64,000 nt of DNA from Aurantibacter crassamenti (lineage in GTDB: Bacteria; Bacteroidota; Bacteroidia; Flavobacteriales; Flavobacteriaceae): positions 1,740,126 through 1,804,125 of the forward strand of contig NZ_JAFBGM010000001.1 in the NCBI RefSeq assembly GCF_016811105.1, in the 5' to 3' direction. A model generated the notes under the pieces. The model was not told the origin of the DNA. It saw only the letters and a list, made by a program, of their open reading frames with translations, and ran no database searches. Position 1 is the stretch's first letter. The number at the start of each line of letters is the position of its first letter. Of this stretch, positions 1 to 8,147 are shown one piece after another. A program made the position numbers and the translations under genes.

Positions 1-750
1 ACCAAAAGTCAATCTCGCGTTTTTAGCTGTGCTTTCGTGGTAACGGCTAGCATCAATAAAACCAAGTGCACCGTTTTCAAAATCGAAAGTTACCCACGCA
101 AAATCTTCCCCTTTAATATTTGAGTTTAAGGTTTTTAATCTGGCATTTACTTGTGTGACCTCGCCTATCAAATATCTAAATACATCAATGAAATGAATGC
201 CAGTTTCATAAATTAGTAAGCGTTCCATTTCGCGGAAATAGGGTTGTCTATTCATATAAGCATCTTCTTGCCAGCCATCACCCATTCGCATTCTTAAATT
301 GATAGTATGCAATTTGTTTCCAATAACTTTTTGGTTCAAAAGTTTTTTAAGTTCAGTATGCCAAGGCTGAAATCTAAAATTTTCATGCACCATTATTCTA
401 ATGTTCGATTCTGCGCCAGATTTCGCTATCTGTTGTGATTCCTCATAAGTTGGCGCTAATGGTTTTTGACAAATAATATGAACATTGTGCTTTATGGCTA
501 ATTGACAAAATGGTAGATGGGTATTTGGAGGAGTAATGATGTCTATGAAATCAGGTTTTTCAGTTTGAAGCATCACTTCAAGATTATCATATGCTTTTTC
601 AAATTTATATTGGTCGCAAATAGCTTGAGCTTTGGCTATTGAGGTTCCGCAAACCGCGACAATCTCAACCCCATCTAAACGATTCCATGCTTCATATTGA
701 AAATGGCTAAAATATCCTGTACCGATACAAACTCCTCTTAATTTTTTCAT
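1..750 (-). CDS. Gfo/Idh/MocA-family oxidoreductase (3' end beyond the window)
   Basis: This is the last visible gene of a minus-strand acid-sugar operon. Its ATG (748-750) lies 1 nt after the stop of the MFS gene. Only the first 250 codons are in the window. The N-terminus is a Rossmann fold with the dinucleotide-binding stretch GVCIGTGYF at residues 6-14. The family's EKP motif appears as CQKP, with the catalytic-type lysine at residue 96. A substrate-binding alpha/beta domain follows (TINLRMRMGDGW near residue 150). Members are NAD(P)-dependent dehydrogenases or isomerases acting on sugars, inositols and sugar acids. The neighbours suggest oxidation or epimerisation of an acid sugar, but the substrate cannot be read from the sequence. 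Confidence 0.85.
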   Translation of the reverse strand, partial: MKKLRGVCIGTGYFSHFQYEAWNRLDGVEIVAVCGTSIAKAQAICDQYKFEKAYDNLEVMLQTEKPDFIDIITPPNTHLPFCQLAIKHNVHIICQKPLAPTYEESQQIAKSGAESNIRIMVHENFRFQPWHTELKKLLNQKVIGNKLHTINLRMRMGDGWQEDAYMNRQPYFREMERLLIYETGIHFIDVFRYLIGEVTQVNARLKTLNSNIKGEDFAWVTFDFENGALGFIDASRYHESTAKNARLTFG

Positions 751-751
751 A

Positions 752-2020
752 TTAATAGGCTAAAAAATGTTTATGTGGTTTCATTTTGAACCAAAATAAA
801 ATGGCTATAATATTTAAGATGCTTCCTAGAATAAAAAATAAAGTAGTGCTTCCGGTCCATGCTAATATGTATGGAAAAACTAAAGCTGTTAAAAATGCAC
901 CAATATTACCTGCCATATTCATGGTTCCTGAAACTGCGCCTGAATGTTCTTTACCAATGTCTACGCAAAATGCCCATGAAGGTGGAAGCGTCATATCAGC
1001 ACCAAAAATGGCAATACTTAAAAAGATTATCGCCCCTATGGCAGTGTCCATATAAATACTTCCCAGCAAACCTATTGCAGCTAATAAAAATCCTAAAGAA
1101 GCTGGTAGAATTCGTGAACGATCCCACTTTCCATTCTTGAATATTCTATCGATAAGCCATCCGGAAAACCAGTTTCCAAAAGCACCGAAAACTAGAGGAA
1201 TAGCGGTGTAAAAACCTGCTTCAACAGTTTCAAGATTATATTCTCCTTTTATGTGTGGGAATAACCAAGTAAGCGCAAAAAAGAAAGTAAAATTACTTGC
1301 AAAATACTGCCCCATGGCCAACCACATATTTTTTGATTTCAAGAGTTGACCAAAATTTAATTTTTCTTTTGCACTTGAGGGTTCTTTGTCTTGACGGGTG
1401 GCTATAATGAGTTCTTTTTCTTCTTTAGAAATACCGTCGTGATCTTCTGGGTTATTGCGGAATAATAAGTACCAAGCTATAGCCCAAATTATACCTATTA
1501 CGCCTAGAACAAAGAAAGAAGTGCGCCAGCCGAAAGCGTCAATAAGCCAAGCAACTGCAGGAAGTGCAAAAGCTGCCCCGAGTCGTGATCCAGAAAAATT
1601 AATACCTGTAGCAATGCCTCTCTCTTTTAAAGGTATCCAACTGTAAATTGCTCTTGACATTCCCGGAAAAGCTCCAGCCTCACCAGCTCCAAACAAAAAA
1701 CGAACAATAAGTAGTGATACAAAATTCCAAGCCATCCCTGTAAAGGCAGTGAAAATTGACCATATTGTCACGATGGTTGCCAATACTTTACGAGCTCCTA
1801 ACTTGTCAACGAGCATGCCTGAAGGTGTTTGAAAAAAAGCATATCCTAATGAAAATGCTGCCAACACCCAGCCCATTTGTTTGTCGCTTAGATCGAGCGC
1901 TTCAGAAATTGGTTCTTTGGCAACTGAAATACAAATTCGGTCAACATAGAGCAATAGTGCCAGTAGAAAAGTACCAGCAATCATAAAATAACGCCTAGGG
2001 AGATAGTTGGTTTTGCTCAT
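752..2020 (-). CDS. MFS transporter, anion:cation symporter type (sugar-acid uptake)
   Basis: A 422-residue inner-membrane transporter with about 12 hydrophobic segments. The segment FGAGEAGAFPGMSRAIYSW followed by a run with ERG resembles the ACS branch of the major facilitator superfamily, which contains glucarate, galactonate, hexuronate and tartrate permeases. The loop between helices 2 and 3 (GMLVDKLGARK) matches the classical MFS motif. The ATG overlaps the kinase stop by 4 nt (ATGA), which implies translational coupling. By position it probably imports the acid sugar metabolised by the operon. The family call is firm and the substrate is inferred. Confidence 0.88.
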   Translation of the reverse strand: MSKTNYLPRRYFMIAGTFLLALLLYVDRICISVAKEPISEALDLSDKQMGWVLAAFSLGYAFFQTPSGMLVDKLGARKVLATIVTIWSIFTAFTGMAWNFVSLLIVRFLFGAGEAGAFPGMSRAIYSWIPLKERGIATGINFSGSRLGAAFALPAVAWLIDAFGWRTSFFVLGVIGIIWAIAWYLLFRNNPEDHDGISKEEKELIIATRQDKEPSSAKEKLNFGQLLKSKNMWLAMGQYFASNFTFFFALTWLFPHIKGEYNLETVEAGFYTAIPLVFGAFGNWFSGWLIDRIFKNGKWDRSRILPASLGFLLAAIGLLGSIYMDTAIGAIIFLSIAIFGADMTLPPSWAFCVDIGKEHSGAVSGTMNMAGNIGAFLTALVFPYILAWTGSTTLFFILGSILNIIAILFWFKMKPHKHFLAY

Positions 2021-3399
2021 TTTAATAATTTCACTATTTTATGTAACGCATCAGTTTCGCCGACATTACCTGGGAAAACAATATAACTTAGGTCTGGAAA
2101 TTTAGTTTCTTGGCCAGATTTCCAGACGGGAATTCCTTTCAGTATCTGCCCCATAATCATCGCTTTTTTTATCGCTAATGCTTTGGTGGCAATATCGCTT
2201 GAGGTGATACCACCTTTAGCAAGTATATATCTTGGTCTTTGTTCTAAATTTTTAACAACTTGGGTGACTCCGTTTGATATGCGGTTAATTATTTCTAGAC
2301 TTTCTATTTTGGTTTTGCCAGAAACAACCTTTCTGCTTGTGTATAAAACAACATCGTAACCAGATTTAACGGCATCATTAACTTCTTTGCTTACGCGCAG
2401 CACTTCGTTCTGGAAAGCGATTGCATTTTCAACATTTTTCACCTCTAGTTCTAAAAAGCGTGCTTCTGATTTTTCTAAAAGATAATTTAGTTGTTCGGTT
2501 GTTTTTGGTACATATGAACCTACCACGATTAAGGCTCCATTTTTGGTTGATTTACCTAAAAGCTCATCTTTGCTTAATAGGGTTCTAGGTTCAATACCTG
2601 CAATAGCATTAATAAATGAAGCACCTGTTCGAAAAATAATGTGATTGGAAGTGCGTAAAGATGCTAGCGCTATTGTTTGTAAATGTTGTTTACTTAAAGC
2701 GTTTGCGACAAGATGCGTTGCATTTGATTCTAATATAGCAACAACACTTTCTGTTTTTTGGTTTTCAAGTAGTTCTAATGGAATTGAAGCTATAGTGTGC
2801 TTCGGTAGTTTTCCATCATATTTTTCTGCAATCCAATCTTTTAAATCAGAAGCTTCGTAGCCGAATGTATTGTCTTTGGCAAAAGGTGTTTTTCCTGCGG
2901 GAATAAAAGAGTTGCCTTCTTTAACAAAGTGAACATCGTTAAAAGTATATCTACCGCCTTCAAAAAATGCGGGCACTAACATATGTTTTGCATTCGAAAG
3001 TCCCATTCCGGAAACCAAGGCATCCACTTCTAATGGGTAATGTCCACGCAAGGTTGAGTCACTTCTGCTGATTACTAGCAACTTCTTATCTAATTTAGCA
3101 GCTAAATCTTGCAATCGTTTTCCGATTAATTTACCTAATGCTACGGCTTCTGTAGCTTGTAGGCTTCTTGAGTTTGTTAAAATGAAGAATACAGAACTAT
3201 TTTTTAATTCATGCTCTAGCACTTCGTTTGTCCATTCTGTAATTACCGGAATTCCTGAAACAGTTTGTGTGCCTGTAGGATCATCATCTAAGATGACAAT
3301 GGTCTTTGGGTTGCTTGCTAGTTCTTCACGAATAGCTAATAGTTGACCAGGCCCTTGTTGGGCTTTTTCAATCGCGATTTTGATTTCTTGGTCTAACAT
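2017..3399 (-). CDS. Four-carbon acid sugar kinase family protein (DUF1537/OtnK-like)
   Basis: A 460-residue two-domain kinase. The N-terminal substrate domain begins with ILDDDPTGTQTVSG (residues 36-49) and contains SRSDSTLRGHYPLE, both hallmarks of the family. The C-terminal nucleotide-binding domain has GSYVPKTTEQL, LAKGGITSSDIA and FPGNVGE. Characterised members phosphorylate D-erythronate, L- or D-threonate (OtnK, LtnK, DtnK) or 3-oxo-isoapionate (OiaK) with ATP. It starts 2 nt after the cyclase gene and overlaps the transporter gene by 4 nt, so it sits in the core of the operon. In known pathways the partner dehydrogenase is PdxA2 or LtnD. Here the only beta-decarboxylating candidate is the tartrate/isopropylmalate-type enzyme upstream. 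The precise substrate is unknown. Confidence 0.9.
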   Translation of the reverse strand: MLDQEIKIAIEKAQQGPGQLLAIREELASNPKTIVILDDDPTGTQTVSGIPVITEWTNEVLEHELKNSSVFFILTNSRSLQATEAVALGKLIGKRLQDLAAKLDKKLLVISRSDSTLRGHYPLEVDALVSGMGLSNAKHMLVPAFFEGGRYTFNDVHFVKEGNSFIPAGKTPFAKDNTFGYEASDLKDWIAEKYDGKLPKHTIASIPLELLENQKTESVVAILESNATHLVANALSKQHLQTIALASLRTSNHIIFRTGASFINAIAGIEPRTLLSKDELLGKSTKNGALIVVGSYVPKTTEQLNYLLEKSEARFLELEVKNVENAIAFQNEVLRVSKEVNDAVKSGYDVVLYTSRKVVSGKTKIESLEIINRISNGVTQVVKNLEQRPRYILAKGGITSSDIATKALAIKKAMIMGQILKGIPVWKSGQETKFPDLSYIVFPGNVGETDALHKIVKLLK

Positions 3400-3401
3400 T
3401 T

Positions 3402-4040
3402 TTATTCTTCTATTGCAATTACTCTTGTTGGTGCGCCATCTCCGTTTCCAATCTTTAATGGTAGTGCAACAAGAGTTACTTTATTTTTTGAAATTTCATT
3501 CAAATTAGTTAAGCCTTCGACGATAATAATGTCGTTCTTCATTAAGATGGTGTGTATTTCTGTAACCTCTTCCAAATTATTGACATCTGCTACTGAAATA
3601 GGTTCAATTCCTAACATATTTATTCCCTTTTCGCCTAACCAATGGGCTAAATCTGAACTAATTCGAGGTAAGGCATTTCGATATTCATCGGTGCCTACTT
3701 TTTTGCTCCAACCCGTTTTTAAAAGAATGCTTTGCCCTTTTTCAACTACATCTGAAATGGAGTTTAAATGGGTAACTGTGATTAATTCTTTAGGTTGAAT
3801 ATTGGTAAGGTCAACCACCCATGCCTCTGAAATAAAACGGTGCACAGGAATTTTATCTATAGTTTGATTATTGACTTCAAAGTGAAGCGGTGCATCCATA
3901 TGGGTGCCACTATGCGAATACAGATGAAGTGTGGTTGCATTCCATCCATCCGCATCCTTAGTTTTTGCTTGTTCTATGGATACGCCGCTAATACTGTTGT
4001 CGACTAACATTGTAAGGTCTATGATTTTCTTGCCGATCAT
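3402..4040 (-). CDS. Cyclase family protein (kynurenine-formamidase-like metal hydrolase)
   Basis: A 212-residue protein with the family signature HSGTHMDAPLH at residues 43-53. His43, His47, Asp49 and His53 are the expected divalent-metal ligands of this fold (PF04199). Characterised relatives include KynB formamidase and various lactone or amide hydrolases. Nothing nearby belongs to tryptophan catabolism, so formamidase activity is unlikely. In an acid-sugar operon, hydrolysis of a lactone or isomerisation is more plausible, but this is inference. It lies 20 nt downstream of the dehydrogenase gene and 2 nt upstream of the kinase gene. Confidence 0.85.
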   Translation of the reverse strand: MIGKKIIDLTMLVDNSISGVSIEQAKTKDADGWNATTLHLYSHSGTHMDAPLHFEVNNQTIDKIPVHRFISEAWVVDLTNIQPKELITVTHLNSISDVVEKGQSILLKTGWSKKVGTDEYRNALPRISSDLAHWLGEKGINMLGIEPISVADVNNLEEVTEIHTILMKNDIIIVEGLTNLNEISKNKVTLVALPLKIGNGDGAPTRVIAIEE

Positions 4041-4060
4041 TGTCTATAGGTTGTTACCAT

Positions 4061-5125
4061 CTATGATGTTTCAATAAATTTGACTACACTCTGAGCTACT
4101 TCAGACGTTGTGGCCGTGCCACGAAGATCTTTAGTTAAATTACCCTTAGCAGTAGTGGCTTCAATGCCCGCCATTATGTCTTTCGCTGCTTCGGTTTCGC
4201 CTAAATGTTCTAACATAATAGAGGCTGACCAAATTTGTCCGATTGGGTTCGCAATATTTTGTCCCGCAATATCCGGTGCAGAGCCATGTATTGGTTCAAA
4301 CATGGAAGGGAAATCTTTTTCAGGATTAATATTTCCACTTCCACCAAGGCCTAAACTTCCCATGATTGCTCCTCCTAAATCAGAAAGAATGTCACCGAAA
4401 AGGTTCGTTGTTAAGATTACATCAAAAATCTCAGGACGCAATACAAAACTTGCTGAGGCATTATCGATATACATTTTGCTATATTCAACATCAGGATATT
4501 CCTGAGCTACTTCAGCAATTACCCTATCCCAATAGGCTAGGCTATTAATTAATGTATTCGACTTAGTTACATTGGTAACTTTTTTGTTTCTTTTGCGAGC
4601 TAACTTAAATGAGTAATGAGCGATTCGTTCGATTCCAAATCGTGTAAATATGCTCGTGTCCATAGCCATTCCGCCAGGTTTATCTGGGTGCATAATTTTA
4701 CCGCTTTGCACAAATTCGCCCTCGTTGTTTTCGCGAACTACCACAAAGTCAATATCTTTTTCTGTTTTATATCGTAAAGGACTTTCCACTCCTGGAAACA
4801 ATTTTACAGGCCTATAATTTACATATTGCTGAAATGAAGTTCTGACTCTAAAAGTATAGTCTTTTGCAGGTAAAGTGTCATCCACATCAGGTAGCCCAAC
4901 AGCTCCGAAATAAATAGCATCAAAATCTTTTAATACTTCAAGGGCATCGTCTGCCATGAATTTGCCATGTGTCTTAAAATAACCTGCTCCAAAAGAAAAG
5001 GCTTTTTTGTCTAATTCAAATCCGAATTTTTTTGCTGCTGCATCTAATACGGAAACTCCTGCTGGAACAATTTCCGAACCTATTCCATCGCCATTGACTA
5101 CTGCAATTTTGTATGTTTTTCCCAT
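4061..5125 (-). CDS. Tartrate dehydrogenase / D-malate dehydrogenase-type beta-decarboxylating dehydrogenase
   Basis: First gene of the operon, 354 residues. It belongs to the isopropylmalate/isocitrate dehydrogenase superfamily: NGDGIGSEI at residues 11-19, Arg95 and Arg105 (YVNYRPVKLFPG), Lys188 (VTKSN), metal-ligand aspartates Asp221 (YIDNAS), Asp245 and Asp249 (GDILSD), and the NAD site EPIHGSAPDIAG. The YVNYRPVKLFPGVESPL stretch is typical of the tartrate/D-malate dehydrogenase (TtuC/DmlA) subgroup rather than LeuB. It should catalyse NAD-dependent oxidation with decarboxylation of a 2- or 3-hydroxy acid. With the kinase beside it, oxidation of a phosphorylated tetronate to dihydroxyacetone phosphate is an attractive alternative. 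Palindromic operator candidates lie just upstream. Confidence 0.87.
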   Translation of the reverse strand: MGKTYKIAVVNGDGIGSEIVPAGVSVLDAAAKKFGFELDKKAFSFGAGYFKTHGKFMADDALEVLKDFDAIYFGAVGLPDVDDTLPAKDYTFRVRTSFQQYVNYRPVKLFPGVESPLRYKTEKDIDFVVVRENNEGEFVQSGKIMHPDKPGGMAMDTSIFTRFGIERIAHYSFKLARKRNKKVTNVTKSNTLINSLAYWDRVIAEVAQEYPDVEYSKMYIDNASASFVLRPEIFDVILTTNLFGDILSDLGGAIMGSLGLGGSGNINPEKDFPSMFEPIHGSAPDIAGQNIANPIGQIWSASIMLEHLGETEAAKDIMAGIEATTAKGNLTKDLRGTATTSEVAQSVVKFIETS

Positions 5126-5157
5126 GTTTTACTAAAATGTATGTGTTTTATTTTAAT

Positions 5158-5175
5158 TTGCGCAAATTTGCACAA
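5158..5175. promoter_or_regulatory. Putative operator 1 (TTGCGCAA-AT-TTGCACAA)
   Basis: Two half-sites of the form TTGyrCAA separated by 2 nt, 33 bp upstream of the dehydrogenase start. It probably overlaps the promoter or leader of the operon. Spacing differs from the other three sites, which have 4 nt between half-sites. Confidence 0.45.
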
Positions 5176-5270
5176 TTGTGTTGTTGAAATGCTAATTAGT
5201 TAAAATTAACGCATAAATATATACAAATTGATCAATTATAAGAAATAAAATTGATTTTTATATATTTAAT

Positions 5271-5290
5271 TTGTGCAATTATTTGCATAA
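5271..5290. promoter_or_regulatory. Putative operator 2
   Basis: TTGTGCAATTATTTGCATAA: half-sites TTGTGCAA and TTGCATAA around a TTAT spacer. It differs from operator 3 at only three of 20 positions and lies about 145 bp upstream of the dehydrogenase start. Confidence 0.5.
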
Positions 5291-5627
5291 TAATAGTTGA
5301 GCCCTTTATTTGTTGAAAAAATATAGCAGGTTGAATTTTTGTAAAATAAAGGTTTGTCTTAGTAAATAGTATTTTAAATTTTTTGTAATGTGAAAATCAC
5401 CATATTTTTTGTAAACTAAATGTTGTGTCTATATAGATTGTTTGGTGTGAAAATTAAATACCGCATTTTAAATTGAGTTGATTTTTTTGAGTTGTAGAAG
5501 TAATCAATTTCTTGGAATGTGATTTTGATTGTTAAATCGATTTAGTTGTATTGTGAATTCATTTTCCTTAATTAATCATGTCAAGTATTTAGCTTTTGTC
5601 TGTAAAAGAATGACTCAATAAATTACT

Positions 5628-5647
5628 TTGTACAATTATTTGCTCAA
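5628..5647. promoter_or_regulatory. Putative operator 3
   Basis: TTGTACAATTATTTGCTCAA, nearly the same 20-mer as operator 2 and about 270 bp upstream of the glycosidase start. Such near-identity at this length within a short AT-rich spacer points to a protein-binding site. Confidence 0.5.
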
Positions 5648-5741
5648 CCTATTTTGAAATTTTAAAATTATATTGATAAATAATTAATATAATTGCAGTT
5701 GTATTGTCAATTTCAGGTTAATTGATTAAATATTTCTGAAT

Positions 5742-5761
5742 ATGAGCAAAAAATTGCGCAT
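5742..5761. promoter_or_regulatory. Putative operator 4 (inverse orientation)
   Basis: ATGAGCAAAAAATTGCGCAT matches the reverse complement of operator 3 at 15 of 20 positions. It lies about 155 bp upstream of the glycosidase start. Confidence 0.4.
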
Positions 5762-5916
5762 TAATACTAGTATTTGAAACTAACTGGTGATGGTTCGATT
5801 TGTACGAATCATATACTGAAACAGGGTAATAGTTATCTTAAATTGTTATTGAATCTTAACCGCACGTAATTTGCGGTTGTTATATAAATTGAAACATTAA
5901 TTTAATTTAGTATTAA

Positions 5917-7023
5917 ATGAAAAAACTGATTTTATTTCCGCTGCTTTTATTATTTGTTCATACCATATCTTTTGGTAAGGACTTTTCGATGGATAAAAAA
6001 GCAAGTAAAACTGTCGTATCAATTAAAGGAGACAAATTTTTAATTAATGGTGAGCTGACCTATAAAGGGCGAACTTGGCAAGGCCATAGTATAGAGGGAC
6101 TATTGATGAATTCACGCATGGTACAAGGTGTTTTTGATGATCTGAATCCTGAAACTGTAGACAGATGGAAATATCCTGATACAAATAAATGGGACGCTGA
6201 TCGTAATACCGATGAATTTATAGCGGCTATGAGTGATTGGTATGCCAAAGGATTGTTAGCCTTTAATATAAATTTTCAGGGCGGTAGCCCAGAAGGTTAT
6301 TCACGTGTGCAACCTTGGGAAAACAATGCTTTTGAATCGGATGGAACTTTACGTGCGGCCTTTGCGCAAAGAATGGCGCGAATAATTGATAAGGCAGATG
6401 ACTTGGGTATGGTGGTCAATCTCAGTATTTTCTATTTTGGACAAGATGAGCGTTTAAAAGATGAAAATGCGGTAATTGCTGCTGTAGATAATACTATAGC
6501 ATGGATTCAAAAGAAAGGATATAGAAACATAATTTTAGAAGTAGCTAATGAATCAAATAACAAGGCATATCAACATGCTATTATTGGGCAAGATAGAATT
6601 CATGAATTAATTTCTAGAGTAAAGGAGAAAGCACCAAACCTAATAGTATCTACAAGTTTCAACGGAAACACCCTTCCACCAGATAAAGTAGTAGCTGTAT
6701 CTGATTACGTGTTGTTACATGGAAATGGGGTAGGCGACCCAGCTAGAATTACTGAAATGGTTGCTGAAGTACGGGCAATGCCGTCATATCGTACCATGCC
6801 TATAGTATTTAATGAAGATGATCATTTTGATTTTGATAAGCCTTCGAATAATTTTGTTGCAGCTGTAAAAGCATATACATCATGGGGTTACTTTGATTTT
6901 AGAATGAAAGATGAAGATTTTGATAACGGTTACCAATCTGTGCCAGTAAACTGGGGAATAAGTTCACCTAGAAAAAAGGCCTTCTTTGATAAATTGGAAG
7001 AGATTACTGGAGGTTTGAAATAA
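5917..7023 (+). CDS. Secreted putative glycoside hydrolase (TIM-barrel, clan GH-A-like)
   Basis: A 368-residue protein with an N-terminal signal peptide (MKKLILFPLLLLFVHTISFG, cleavage near residue 20). The body reads as an alpha/beta barrel. LEVANESNN places an Asn-Glu pair at residues 211-212, the usual acid/base position at the end of strand 4 in clan GH-A. A second glutamate at residue 300 (PIVFNEDD) sits where the nucleophile of strand 7 would be. An early substrate-binding segment contains TYKGRTWQGHSIEGLLMNSR. I cannot assign a numbered CAZy family. It is transcribed away from the acid-sugar operon and shares its operator-rich control region, so it may release or trim the sugar feeding that operon. 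Catalysis is inferred from motif geometry only. Confidence 0.65.
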   Translation: MKKLILFPLLLLFVHTISFGKDFSMDKKASKTVVSIKGDKFLINGELTYKGRTWQGHSIEGLLMNSRMVQGVFDDLNPETVDRWKYPDTNKWDADRNTDEFIAAMSDWYAKGLLAFNINFQGGSPEGYSRVQPWENNAFESDGTLRAAFAQRMARIIDKADDLGMVVNLSIFYFGQDERLKDENAVIAAVDNTIAWIQKKGYRNIILEVANESNNKAYQHAIIGQDRIHELISRVKEKAPNLIVSTSFNGNTLPPDKVVAVSDYVLLHGNGVGDPARITEMVAEVRAMPSYRTMPIVFNEDDHFDFDKPSNNFVAAVKAYTSWGYFDFRMKDEDFDNGYQSVPVNWGISSPRKKAFFDKLEEITGGLK

Positions 7024-7028
7024 AATTA

Positions 7029-7046
7029 ATTCAGTTTAAACTGAAT
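7029..7046. repeat. Perfect 18-bp palindrome
   Basis: ATTCAGTTTAAACTGAAT lies 5 bp after the glycosidase stop. It has no loop and no T-run, so it is more likely a protein site or an mRNA-end stem than a classical terminator. Confidence 0.4.
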
Positions 7047-7077
7047 AGACCATTACTATAAAAATTCACTAAAGACG

Positions 7078-7103
7078 AAGCCTAATTTTTAGGCTTTGTT
7101 TTT
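7078..7103 (+). terminator. Rho-independent terminator overlapping the LacI stop codon
   Basis: The stem AAGCCTA / TAGGCTT with a 5-nt loop is followed by TGTTTTTG on the plus strand. It would end the glycosidase transcript. The distal arm and U-tract are at the same time the last codons and stop (7089-7091) of the convergent LacI gene. Confidence 0.6.
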
Positions 7104-8111
7104 GTTTGTGGAATTACGGATTACCAATTGCGATTTTAAAACTTCTCGAGATACAGGTTTATCAAAATTTTCGATGCGTTCAATAATCAATTTTGCAGCT
7201 GCAACACCCATTTCATAACTGGGTTGGTCAATACTGGTTAATGTAGGGTTTAGTAGTTCATCTACAGGCTCATTGTTAAAGCCGATTATGGCAATATCCT
7301 CAGGCATTTTTAATCCTCTTTCTTTGGCCGCAAGCATCACTCCAATTGCTACTTGATCACTAAAGGCTAGTATTCCATCAGGATGTTCTGGAGAATAGAG
7401 TAACTTTCTCGCAGTACTTAAATTTCCTTCCCTAGTAAAATCAGCATATTCAATATACTTTTCATTAACCGGAATATTTGCATCAGTTAAAGCTTTTTTA
7501 TAACCCAATAAGCGTGTGGTGCTAATTTGTAATATTTTCGGACCCCCAATATAGGCGATACGTTTGCAACCCACAGAAATTAAATGTTGCGTGGCATCAT
7601 ATGCAGCCTTAAAATTATCAATGATTACTTTGTCAGAATCGACTTCATCACAAAGGCGATTGAAAAATACCAACGGTGTGTTTTTTTCTTTTACCTCTAA
7701 AAAATGATCAAATTCTTTAGTCTCGCTTGCAAGTGATACGATTAAGCCAGACACACCAATATCCATAAGTTCTTTAACCAATATTTTTTCTCTGGCATAA
7801 GATTCGTTTGATTGGCAAATGATAATCTGCTTCTGATGCTGTTCTAGTACTGCTTCAATTCCAGATATAGCCATTGCATATAAATGGTATTTAATACTAG
7901 GTACAATGACCCCAACAGCATTAATTTTATTTACTGAAAAAGGATTGATATGTTTGGTTTGAAAATAATTGTACTCTTGGGCCAGCTCAAGAACCTTTTC
8001 TCTTGTGCGTTGGCTTATGCGAGGATTGCCTTGCAGTGCTCTTGAAACAGTAGAGATAGAAACATCGAGCTTTTCAGCGATATCTTTTAAAGTAGTTTGT
8101 TTTTTATCCAA
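7089..8111 (-). CDS. LacI-family transcriptional regulator
   Basis: A 340-residue regulator. The N-terminal helix-turn-helix at about residues 7-28 (TLKDIAEKLDVSISTVSRAL) is the classical LacI headpiece. A hinge with NPRISQRTREKV follows, then a periplasmic-binding-protein-like effector domain (VGVIVPSIKYHLYAM, GLIVSLAS, DGILAFSDQVAIGVM, DIAIIGFNNEPV). Such proteins bind sugars or sugar derivatives and usually repress adjacent catabolic genes. Its position converging on the glycosidase makes it the best candidate for binding the palindromes at 5158-5761, although those lack the central CG common in LacI operators. A decayed paralogue lies directly upstream. Confidence 0.92.
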   Translation of the reverse strand: MDKKQTTLKDIAEKLDVSISTVSRALQGNPRISQRTREKVLELAQEYNYFQTKHINPFSVNKINAVGVIVPSIKYHLYAMAISGIEAVLEQHQKQIIICQSNESYAREKILVKELMDIGVSGLIVSLASETKEFDHFLEVKEKNTPLVFFNRLCDEVDSDKVIIDNFKAAYDATQHLISVGCKRIAYIGGPKILQISTTRLLGYKKALTDANIPVNEKYIEYADFTREGNLSTARKLLYSPEHPDGILAFSDQVAIGVMLAAKERGLKMPEDIAIIGFNNEPVDELLNPTLTSIDQPSYEMGVAAAKLIIERIENFDKPVSREVLKSQLVIRNSTNKNKA

Positions 8112-8147
8112 ATTATTAGAAATGATTGAAACAAATATAACCCATTT

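Larger units (their letters stand above)
5126..5916. other. Divergent promoter region of the acid-sugar island
   Basis: A 791-bp very AT-rich region with no credible gene, between the minus-strand operon and the plus-strand glycosidase. It contains four related palindromes with the core GCAA-N2/4-TTGC (5158-5175, 5271-5290, 5628-5647, 5742-5761), two near each flanking gene. A perfect CACAATTGTG palindrome (5171-5180) overlaps the first. No clear TTG/TAnnTTTG promoter pair could be placed with confidence. The layout suggests coordinated control of both transcription units. Confidence 0.6.
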
